64,000 bases of DNA from Haematococcus lacustris (taxonomy: Eukaryota > Chlorophyta > Chlorophyceae > Chlamydomonadales > Haematococcaceae), in NCBI GenBank assembly GCA_030144725.1, contig JASKMD010000008.1, positions 20,410,029 through 20,474,028 of the forward strand, given 5' to 3'. The translations under genes were made by a program, and so were the position numbers. The first letter of the stretch is position 1; each line of letters begins with the position of its first letter. This document shows positions 44,739 to 54,039 of the stretch, one piece after another. The notes below the pieces were generated by a model. The model did not search any database and was not told where the DNA came from. It saw only the letters and a program-made list of their open reading frames with translations.

Positions 44739-47700
44739 TCAATCTAGGTCTGCCTGAGCAGGTGGTTTGTCATCATTGTCACTACTGTCATCTGACTGCT
44801 CCTCCTTTGCAGTGCTAGCATTTGCTGTTGCAAAAGCCTTGCTCTTCTTCTTTTGTTTCTTCTTCTGCCGTTGCAACCTCTTCTTCGCTGTGCGCTCAGC
44901 CGCTTCTTCCTCCATTTTCTGCCGTCTCGCCTACATGCAGTGCCAGGGTGTGTGAGTAAGCTAGCTGCGCATGTTAATGTCGGACCATACATATTCTGGG
45001 TCAAGCCCCATGGAACGTAGTGCGGCATGATCAAGGCTCTACTGCTTATGACAAGGCCCCATAACATGGTGGCAAAGCAGCAACTGACCTCAAACTCGTC
45101 CATCTCCTTCTTCTTGTTGTATGCTATGTCAATGCGATGCAAGCGTTCTTGCTCAGCCTTCCTCACCTGCAAGAGTCCATCCCGTCAAAACTATAGCCAC
45201 CACCCCAACACCCTCGCCACCACCACTCTAGCCATTACCCTAGGGTTGCTCAAGGGCCATGAGCTAGGTAGTCGGCCAACTGCCAAGCTTCAGTGTTACG
45301 GTCCAACACAGTGCATGTGGTACTGTTGCGCCTGATGATGAGGAACACGGCTAGTCACCCTTCGTGATAGCTATTGCAAAGACAGGATGATAACGGCACT
45401 CATTGGTGGATGAGGGTGCTGGATGAAACTAATGACAAGTGTGAATGATGGGTGATAGTGACGGATGTGGATGGGTTCAGATGGAGTTCAGCCCTCAGGT
45501 GTGATGAAGGGGAAGGGGAGGGGAATGGGAAGGTGGAGGAGAAGGGGCCAGGCAGCTGTCAATCGACATGGTGCGACACTTTCCTTCCTACTTTAGTCCC
45601 TGCAAGTGTTGGTTGTGCATAGCCTCGGCCTTGCATGGCCCTGCATGGAAGTGGTGCAGCCCAACCAACCACCAACTGCCCAGAGCAGCAAGACCACTGG
45701 GCTGGATCTCATTGTCATGGGGGTGTCACCCAGCCCATGAGACCTGTGGCTTTAGTAGCCGGTGACACGTGCCAAGTCATCATTCTTCTGCGGGCATGCA
45801 TTGGCCTTGTCCAGCTGCACTGCTGCCAGGCAGTTGCCAGAAAGCAGGTGCATGCATGATGCCATGACTTGTTCTGTAATGCAAGATACAGGCTCTGCAG
45901 CAGGTAGATGCACTGGACCGCATGGCAGCCCAACCACAGTGCCGGCTACCGACCAGTAAGAGTGAAATGCTGAATCTATCGAGTCTGGCCTGCTTTGTGC
46001 AGCAGCAGTAGCAGCAGCAGGCCCTACCCCATTCTCCCCCACCCATGCTTAGGCATGAAATCCTGGTGCTGGTAGTGGTGTGGTGGTGGTGGGTAGGCTC
46101 AGTGGCTCAGACTACAAGCAGGGCATTGGGGTATGGGAGTATTAACAGCAGCTAAGCAGTGAATGGCTATCAGCAGTGTAGGCAGCAGCTGGACCACGGG
46201 CAGCGCTAAAGACCCGCAGGCTGACAGCTCACAGCAGGTGAGGTGGCCCCCCGCCTGCTCTATCCTGTTGTGGGGAACAGGCGCAGGCCACCTCAGCCAT
46301 TTCCAATCAAAACATCCAATCATAGAGCCAGCCGCATGACAGGCCAGTCGCGGCCCTGATGTGCTGCCTGACTGTGCCACCCAAGCCAGCCCCCACTTAG
46401 CCAGGTGGTTGGCACACAGCCCAGGCACCTCAGCGCCCCTGAACCTCCAGCCGTGCAGCCGCCTCCAGCCCCTCATGCTCCCCCCTTACCTCCACTCCCC
46501 CCACGAGGCCCTGCCCAGCCTGCCCCTGCCCAGCCTGCCAGCATGGAGTCGGACAGTGACTATGACTCTGAGTCAGACTGTGAATCTGAGCCGGAGAGTC
46601 GGAGAGTCGGAGCCAGAGCCTGAGCCAGTCACGCAGCCCACCCCAAGGCGTTGCAGCGCCCGTCTGGCAGCCCTTGCACCCGCAGCACCCAGTGGGCCAC
46701 CTGTGCCCCTTGACTGCGAGGACCCTGTGATGCTGAGGCAGCTCAAGGAGTTCTGTGAGTTCTACGCCAACACCAACTTCAAGACTGTCTACAACCAGCT
46801 GCAGCGGCGCCTTGTGCGCCCAAGGCAGCGCCGCAACCCCATACTCATGCCCGTCTTTGAGGACCCCAGCAACCAGGCGCTGCTGGCCAAGCTGCAGGAG
46901 CTGGGCAACATCAACCTAAGGGGCGACGCCAACACAATCGACGCACACTCCATGCAGCTGGCGGTGGCCATGCAGCAGCACTACTCCAACCCAGGCAGTG
47001 ATGGTGGGGCATAGACCCTGGACTAGGACCTGGACCCTGAAATGACCTGACCTGGTACCTGACCTTGACCTGGAACCTGACCTGACCCTGACCTGACCTA
47101 GACCTGACCTGTGACCTTGACCTGATCTGCATGCACATGCAGAGCGCGTTGTCAAGCTGTACGCCAAGGCAGCCAGGGCCCGGCTAGGCTGGAGCGGGGA
47201 GGAGGCTCAGCTATTCATCAAGATGGCGTGCGGGTATGGCATCAACACCCAGAGCTCAGAGCTGCAGGCCGTCAACCTGGACAAGGGGCATGTGGCTGAC
47301 TTGATCAAGGAGGCTAACAAGCACCGCCGTCTGCTGGGCATGAAGCAGCAAGGGGTCCCTGCAGGACACCATGCCCCTGCCCTGCCGCATGCAGCATGCA
47401 GTGCATGTGTGCCGGTGTCTCGAGCAGTGGCAGCAACCCCCCACCCTACCTGTGCCAGGGCAGCCAAAGCGGGGCAAAAGGCGTGGGGTTGGTCCCCGCT
47501 CCCTGACCTGCCCACCACCCTTCACCCTCACCCCCATGGCCAGGGTGGGCCTTCACTTCATCAGGCTAGACAGCAGGGTGTTGCATGGGGTGTGCAAGCA
47601 GCTGGGGCTAACCAAGGAGACTAGGGCAGCCTTCACTTCAGAGCCAGCACTGAAGCACCACTGGGCCAGGTGGTTCAACACGGCCAGGGGTTTGAGTTTG

Positions 47701-49351
47701 AGAGGACTGTGGAGACAGACGGTGACAGCGTGTGTGTGCACTACACACGCCCCCTCTCCCCTCCTCCAGCCCCAACCCCAGCTGCCAGCAGCAGCAGCAG
47801 CCGCCCAAGTGCAACAGGCAGCAGCGGCCCATGCAGTGGGACTCCCACACATAGGCAAGGGCATAGCTGAGCCACGTGAGTTTGTGTTTGATCCAGCCAC
47901 ACAGACTGGGGTGGGCATTGACCCCGGCGTCACCCAGGCAGTCAGCGCAGCCTCAGGGGTGTGGGATCCGGCGACAGGCCAGCTGATAGCTGACCAGCTG
48001 GCCCAGTGGAAGCTGACCAAGAGCCAGTTGAAGCATGACAGCGGCCTGAACAACGCTCGCCGCGACACCGAGCGGTGGCTAGCACCGATCAAACCCCACC
48101 TCCAGCACCTGGCAGCAGCAAGCTCAGCCGGCACCTTCCTGGTGGCCAACCTTAAGCACATCACCGTCACGCTGGCCACCTGGGATGCGGTGTGGGAGGT
48201 GTACCTGGACCCCAAGTGGGCACGGCAGCGGCTGAGGCTGTACGGAGCCCAGGACCGGGCACTGGAGCAGTTCTTCAAGAAGGTGAGGGTGGGTGGGTGG
48301 GAGGGAGGGTAAGGGACTGAAAGGTGGTGTGCCACCATGTCAAGTAACCTGTGTGCCTTGTGCAGCGCAGCAGCCAGGCAGCAACACCGGCAGGAGCCTC
48401 AGAGCCTGGGCACAGCACTCCGCCGCCAGCCAAGCGCAGCAAGCGCACCAAGGCTGAGCAGGCAGCTGAGCCCACTGAGCCTATTGAGGGCAGAGGCAAA
48501 GCCCAGGGCAAGGCTGCTAAAGCCAAGCCAGCACCACAGCCAGGCAGGTGGGTAAACAGGGACTGCAATGCAGCGCTGAACATGCAGCGCATTGGGGAGA
48601 GCAGGTGGCGCCCGCTGGAGCTGTGCTACTGGCCAGACCAGGGAGCTCTGCCAGCCAAGGGCAAGGAGTACCCTGGCCTGGGCTACAAGCGGCTGCGCGA
48701 CAAGCCCCTCAAGGCCCAGGAGCAGCAGCAGCAGCAGCAGCCTGCTGTGGCACAGTAGTGTGTGCCCCCTTTGTTGAGCCGCCATCAGCTTACAATTAGT
48801 GCATGTTTTTCATGCCAACTCTACACAATAGCCCTCGCGGTCAGGCAATAGTGTAGGTGGTAGGCACTCATGCACCATATCCATGTGCGTTGGGTTTACT
48901 CCACACAGCCCATTAACACCATTATGAGTCGGGACAGTATTGGTCACTAGTATATGCTGCTAGTGGCCATTACTGGTCCGGCTCAGTTGGAGGCCCTAGT
49001 GAGGGACAAGGGGGCGGCATTTGTCAGTTTTATTGGAAGGTGGCAACGCACCAGTCTGTACATATGGAAGTCTCCGCTGCCCGCGCCTGCACTGCTGCTG
49101 CATGTGTTGTACACGCGTGTGGGCACCTCCTCGTTGATGATTTTGAGCTTTTCCTCTAGGATGGCTGCCTGCACTCTGGCCATGACGGTCCATCAGAAAA
49201 AGCAAGTGTGCAAGCTAACAACCACTGTGAACTATTGTGCTCATCTCACGTCCTTGTTCCGCTTCTCTTGCTCCTCCTGGAGCTGCTCAGCTGACTTGTG
49301 AGAGACAATCGAGAGGCTGCCTCCAGGGTTGTACGCGACGAGGTCGCCCAT
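44739..49351 (-). CDS. PRKRIP1: PRKRIP1/DUF1168-like splicing factor
   Basis: Small basic nuclear protein; in animals PRKRIP1 is a spliceosome component. Exons are 49351-49250, 49168-49052, 45166-45089 and 44930-44739, all phase 0, giving 162 residues. Exon 1 starts MGDLVAYNPGGSLSIVSHKS. Exon 2 has the family signature SSSAGAGSGDFHMYR. Exon 3 reads VRKAEQERLHRIDIAYNKKK, and exon 4 RRQKMEEEAAERTAKKRLQR followed by a Lys-rich run and an acidic tail. The second intron is about 3.9 kb and contains Fanzor E in antisense orientation, with its 3' core ending 34 bases from the donor. The intact Fanzor lies just upstream on the same strand, its 3' boundary only 56 bases before this start codon. Confidence 0.85.
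45167..46400. other. Intron of the PRKRIP1 gene left of Fanzor E
   Basis: Unremarkable sequence with GATG-rich stretches; I see no protein family. The 5' limit of the Fanzor insertion could not be placed exactly because its first exon is missing. Confidence 0.4.
46405..48758 (+). pseudogene. Fanzor copy E, lacks RuvC-II
   Basis: The longest subfamily-1 copy. It begins inside the Pro-rich linker (SAPEPPAVQPP) and has the acidic block MESDSDYDSESDCESEPES, then a frameshift. Next come EFCEFYANTNFKTVYNQLQR and, after a CCTGA-rich intron, VVKLYAKAARARLGWSGEEA. A one-base insertion after GMKQQG (about 47350) and a 13-bp deletion near 47685 disrupt the frame. RuvC-I is GVGIDPGVTQAVSAASG. After donor AAG/GTGAGG (about 48281) the last exon resumes at RSSQAATPAGASEPG, skipping the RuvC-II part seen in copies B, F and G. 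It then has RuvC-III VNRDCNAALNMQ and ends AVAQ-TAG. It sits antisense in a PRKRIP1 intron. Confidence 0.8.
48759..49017 (+). other. Conserved 3' flank of Fanzor E (omega-RNA candidate)
   Basis: Noncoding block alignable over its full length with the flank of copy B, including CAGCTTACAATTAGTGCATG and GGGTTTACTCCACACAGCCC. It ends CTGGTCCGGCTCAGTTGGAG, GCCCTAGTGAGGGACAAGG, after which copies diverge. CCCT-AGTG-AGGG can form a small terminal hairpin. A guide-RNA role is inferred from TnpB. Confidence 0.55.
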
Positions 49352-49406
49352 CGTCGCTGCTCCGTAGCACGTCGAATTTCTTTCTTATTTAACACCCCTT
49401 TGCACC

Positions 49407-49635
49407 TCCTGAACCCCACAGCCCTCATGCTACACCAAAATAAAGCATGAGTTGGAATCGAACCGGGCTGCGAGCTCATCATTGTAAAGGCTACCGACAG
49501 TGTGCCTAATGCCCACTTCAGCTCAGCCTTCTGGTGTGTGTGCCTGTGCCAGTGCCTGTGCCTGTGCCACACACATCCCCTTTGTGAGGGTTTCATGGTT
49601 TTTTTTTGCTTGGGATTGTCTTGAGCTGTAGCTGG
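49407..49635 (-). other. 3' flank of the intact Fanzor (omega-RNA candidate)
   Basis: Shared almost base for base with 57309-57539. On the minus strand it contains a tRNA-like stretch with a perfect box B (GGTTCGATTCC, about 49454-49464) and a GGC...GCC arm like a D-arm. The stem CTCATGCT/AGCATGAG (49424-49431 with 49444-49451, 12-nt loop) follows. Homology stops at TTCAGGA (49407). The T-stem does not pair well, so this is not a normal tRNA. The position, about 200 nt after the stop codon, mirrors subfamily 1. Confidence 0.5.
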
Positions 49636-51159
49636 CTATTGCTGCAACTGGCACTGCCACTTGCGCAACAGGGGCTTGTCGGGTATCTCCACCCACTCCT
49701 GGCCTGGCTGGCCTGGCTTTGGCATGGCTGGGCGGTTAGTCCAGTAGCACAGCTCAGTGGGACGTGGCCCTGGGCCGACTGCACAGCGGCGGATGTTCAG
49801 CGCGGCTGACACGTCCCGGTCATAGAACCTGCACATGGGTGTGGAAGATGCATGACGTCAATTCATGTGTCATGCCATGTGGGATATGCTCATGTCATGC
49901 ACATGTGTAGGGTTGGGTCAATGCTTACCTGGTGATGTTGTTGATGCTTGTTAAGCACATCAGGCCCCGGACTTGGGAACGCTTTGCCATGCTTTTCACT
50001 GGCCGCAGCCACCTGCATGGACACATGGGGCAATGCACATTTGTAAGATTTTTCATCTTGACCCTACCTAGTCACCTTGACTCCACCACCTCCCAACACT
50101 GCCAACAACTCCCTATACTCGACCCCCTCACCTGAAGGACTCGGGCGGCGTGTCAAGGAGGGTCTCGCTGGGGGTGTTGTCGGCTGAGCTGACCCGGCTG
50201 GTGCGGAACTCATCCACCAGCACCACACGCTCTGGCCTGAACTGCTTCACTGCCTCCTTCTGCATCTGGCTGACAGGGACACCCCTGCAGCCAATGGTGC
50301 CGCTGCCATTGAAGCCAGCTGCCCCATAGGCCAGGGCCAGGATGCGGTCCGGCCACAGCTTCTTTGCCTGCTTGTTGACCTGCAGCCACATATATCAAGA
50401 CACAGTGGCACACATGTGTAAGGTGAGGTATAGCAGCAGCAACAGAGGCGACAACAGCAGCAGCTGGCCAGGTGAGCTGACTTTGGTTGGCTGCTGCCTA
50501 GCTCGTGGGTTAGGGTTATTGGGCCTTACCTTGGCCCAGAACGAAGCCACCACGCGCTTCTTGCCACAGTACAGCCTGAACCTGGCGTTGGCCCAGCGCT
50601 TCTTCGAGACCTCGGCCCACATGGCGTCGTACGTCTCCAGGACTGTGTCAGCGAAGCGCCGGTACGAGGCCAGCGAGCAGGGCTTGCTGCTGACCTGTGA
50701 CAGGGCTGTGAGCTGCGTCTTCACCGTGGCCAGCCAGATCTTGGTCGCCTGGGTCTGCCGTGTGATGCCGCTGTCGCGGTAGTACTGCCCGGCGGTTAGC
50801 GTCCAGTGCCGTACGGACACCACTGAGCCGTCGGCGCTGCGCTCCTCGTGCGCCACCGTGGCCATATTCGTCTTGCCCGGGTCCACGCCCAGCCACTCCG
50901 CGTGGAGGTGGGCCAGCGGGTTGACTGCGCCCATGCCCTTGCTCATCCGCGGCAGCTCTGCGGGTGCAGCTGCAGGCTTGGGCCGCAGGAACATCACGCT
51001 GATGGCGACTCCATCGGTGTGCACGACCTGATCGAATCTGTGCTTTGGGCTGGCGAGCTTCTGGCGGCGAGGGTCAGGCAGCAATGCATCCCACCGGCTG
51101 GCCACCTGCAGCCACCATAAACACCAGACCACACCGGTTCGTCTCTTCTTCCTCGCCAT
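49636..51159 (-). CDS. Fanzor (TnpB-like RNA-guided nuclease), apparently intact
   Basis: Eukaryotic homolog of transposon-encoded TnpB, expected to cut DNA guided by an RNA made from its own element. Exons are 51159-50530, 50379-50132, 50012-49929 and 49828-49636. The total is 1,155 nt, 384 residues, uninterrupted, with donors AAG/GTAAGG, CAG/GTGAGG and CAG/GTAAGC. It starts MARKKRRTG, a nuclear-localisation-like run. RuvC-I is WLGVDPGKTNMATVAHEER, RuvC-II VLVDEFRTSRVSSADN and RuvC-III FYDRDVSAALNIRR, so the Asp-Glu-Asp set is present. Between II and III only one Cys remains (RGLMCLT), where TnpB has a four-Cys zinc finger. A duplicate of the last two exons is at 57540-57916, and a related fragment at 13208. 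Activity is unproven. Confidence 0.82.
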
Positions 51160-51343
51160 AAACAAATGCAACGCGAGGCAACTACATATACTAAGGATTT
51201 TCGTGCTTGTCACACACATGTCCACATGGTTGCACACATGTCCACATGGCCCAATCCTGAACCGCCATCAGCTCACGCCATGCATGGCAGTTTGTTGCGG
51301 CAAGGCCTTTAAAATAAATTCTGAACCGCCATCAGCTCACGCA
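51160..51343. promoter_or_regulatory. Divergent promoter between Fanzor and the RD-rich gene
   Basis: 184 bases separate the two start codons. It holds a direct repeat of about 29 bp (CTGAACCGCCATCAGCTCAC at about 51256 and 51321) and a tandem ACACATGTCCACATGG. A TATA-like AGTATATGT lies on the Fanzor side near 51188. The second start codon lies within the second repeat copy. Confidence 0.5.
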
Positions 51344-53534
51344 ATGCATAGCACGCATTCAGCGGCGAAGCGCAGTCGCGCAGATGTCATAGACGCGCAG
51401 GGATGGGGGCCCACCAAGCTCCTCTCACGCGCGGAGGGAGAACAAGAGCAAGAGCAGCTCGGGGGTGCCCATGTGGTCGTGCAGGCAAGCAAGGCCCCAA
51501 CGATTGGACTTCAGCGACAACATGCATTGCAACAGTGTGCAACCCTGACTTGAATTGTGCGCAGTCAAAGCTGGCAGCATTGGCTGGGTTAAGGGAGCAA
51601 TTGCTACAGCTCCTGCAACAGGTGTGTCCTTCTGTTACACTTCTGCAACACTCCCACACCGCTTTCTGCAGCAGCTTCTGCAGTCGTTCTCCGGCGCACC
51701 CCAGGCAGCTGTCAGTGTGTCACCGCCTACAGTGGTGTCTCCACTACTTGCTTGGGCCTGCTCCTCCTTCATTCCACTGCAGGTAGCCAGGGTGCAGCCT
51801 GCACCTGCTTCTGCCTTGCCTGAGTCCAGCCTTGAGCAGGGTTCACCAGGCAGATTGCAGCTCTGGCCTCCCACTGCAGGACCCTCAGCCAGCAAACCCC
51901 AATTAGGTTGCGAGCCTGTGAGTAAAGCGTTTGAGCCTATAGCCAGTGATGGCTGTAGACCTGTGCATGCCTCCAAAGCTTCTGCAGACTCAGATGCTGC
52001 TGATGGCCTAGCAGCAGCAACAGCAGCTGCAGCAGCAGGAGCTGCAGTACCTTTGACCTGCATTCAACCACAACAACCTCATCCACAACCCCAAGGGGGG
52101 CCAGCAGTCCATCCAGGGCCAATCAGCATGCTAGAGCTGCCACAACAGTCCAGCATGCAGCAGGGCCCAGTGCCTGTAACCCTGAGTCCAAACTCCAGTC
52201 AGGCTCTTCCCAGTTCATTACCCACTCAACCACCTGCAGCTGCTGCCAATACCGGCGATGTGAGCAGCTGTCCCATAATCCGCTCCTCCCAGCCTGACAC
52301 GCAGCCTGCCTTCAGTTCCCAGCCAGCCCCTTTGCCACCATCAGCAGCTCTGGCGGCAGCAGGGGCCCACAGCTCCAGCCCTCAGCTGCAGCCCTGTCAG
52401 CAAGCCGGCCTGCCCACCACTTCAGGCAGCCCTGCAGGCACCTCCTCCTCCACTCCCCCTCCTGCCAACTCTGCGGCCCAACCTCACACCCATGTGCATG
52501 CACCATCACCAGGCATGCCTGGCCAGCCTGGCACCATGCCCCATGCCGGCAGTAGCACCCAGCCCTTGCTGAGCTGCCCAGCCGGGCACACCACCTTGCC
52601 AGCTGATGCACGTCAGCCCCCACTCCCGTGTTCCTCGCTACCTACCTCCCCAGCTGATGCAGCTGCAGGCAGCCAGCATAGCACAGGGGGCAGCAGCGGC
52701 GAGGCACCAGGCAGTGAGGAAGGCGAGCTGTCGGAAGAGGCGGAGCAGACCAACCGCTTGACTCGCTGGCCAGGCCCCGGGCCCCCAGGCCATGCTGTGC
52801 GTCGTGCCAGGCTCAGCCACGAGCACTGCGCTGGCACCAGCCCAGCCCACCACCACGCCGCCGCCCAGCCCAAGGCCCGCAAGCACCGCCCTCAGCTCCC
52901 CGGGCCAGGCTCCTGGCCCTCCACGGGTTCAGGTCACACGTATGACATGGATGGGGCTGTGGGCTTGCACTCACCAGCGGGGCGACCCCTGCGGGTGGGA
53001 AGCGGGTGTGTGGAGTCCATGCAGCTGCATCACCACATAGGTAGTCCCAGGGCTGGTGTGGACCGCTCCCTGCCCCTACCTCAGCAGCAGCAAACAGGGA
53101 GCTTGGGGGGCGGCCACAGCCGCAGGGGGATGGGTGGCAGTCAAGAAGTCTTGGGCGCTGCAGGCAGCCCGATTTGGGACAGGGAGCGCGAGCACGGAAG
53201 GAACCGTGACCGCGATGTGCTCATGGCTCATGATCGGGAGCGCGAGCGGGACGGGGGAGGGCGGAGCCGCGGTTTGGAGCAGGATACTGATCGGGGGCGG
53301 GAACGGGGTGGCGGCGGCATACGGGGCGTCGCACGAGGCCCGGGGTGGTCCACTGTTTGGTCTGCGACACCGGCTTCGCCGGATCGGGGTCCCGCTGGAC
53401 CGTTGCCCGCACTGCACCCCTTCGCTCCGCATGGTTTGGCGCAGCATTCCCCGCACTGGTCTCCACGTGGACCGAGCTCGAGGCCAGGCCCACACAGTCG
53501 AGGCGGGACAGGCTTGCGCCATGGCAGGCAATAA
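51344..53534 (+). CDS. Disordered protein with RD/RE-rich tail
   Basis: No family recognised. Exons are 51344-51484, 51565-51621 and 51783-53534, phase 0; the first intron uses a GC donor (TGCAG/GCAAGC). The product is about 649 residues: MHSTHSAAKRSRADVIDAQG at the start, a short helix KLAALAGLREQLLQLLQQ, and a long Ser/Pro/Ala/Gln-rich disordered region. A Glu-rich patch (EEGELSEEAEQ) and a C-terminal Arg-Asp/Arg-Glu region (WDREREHGRNRDRDV, RERERDGGGRSRG) follow, as in RNA-processing proteins. The N-terminus and the last 50 bases resemble parts of the TPT1 locus (58055-58105 and 58717-58770), so it may be partly built from TPT1 sequence. The third exon may contain further introns. Confidence 0.6.
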
Positions 53535-54039
53535 CCAGGCCTCGACTTCTTGAACCTGCCCAGATCTGTTTCTGGGAAGAGGAAGCCGGAGGAGCGCATG
53601 CATGTGTGACGAGACAGCCTGTCATTGGCATAGCGTGATGTGCAGCGTGGGACATTCTTACCACCGCCTGATGAACAGGACATAATGCCTATCGCACACT
53701 TACATGCACCAAGCATCATGCAAGCATCCTTGAGTCATAGCTGCTTATCCACATCATAGTATCAGGTGTTCCGCACAAACGTGTTCGTGGCTGTGACAAT
53801 TGCCAGGGTTAGAGTCAGGGGTGGGGCCAGGATTCACATTTATGGACGGACCAGTGTGTCCTTATGAAAAGCAGTGTGGCTGCACTCGCATACTACTGGG
53901 TGTGGCTGGGTTCAAGTCTTCCAAGGCCAGACACTATGTGTAAATGGTGGGATGATCATCACTCCATGAATCTCTCGGGAAACCCAAGTTGCTTTGAAAG
54001 GCCACCGCCCGTCTTAGTGCGGACCGTTTGACGGTTAAG
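53535..54039. other. Intergenic with a dispersed repeat
   Basis: It contains the second copy (53803-53920) of the repeat at 10077-10190, in opposite orientation. No gene recognised. Confidence 0.6.
53803..53920 (+). repeat. Dispersed repeat, copy 2
   Basis: Matches the reverse complement of 10077-10190 at about 90% by eye, including AGGGTTAGAGTCAGGGGTGG at the left and GGGTGTGGCTGGG at the right. The ends have no obvious terminal repeat. Confidence 0.75.
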
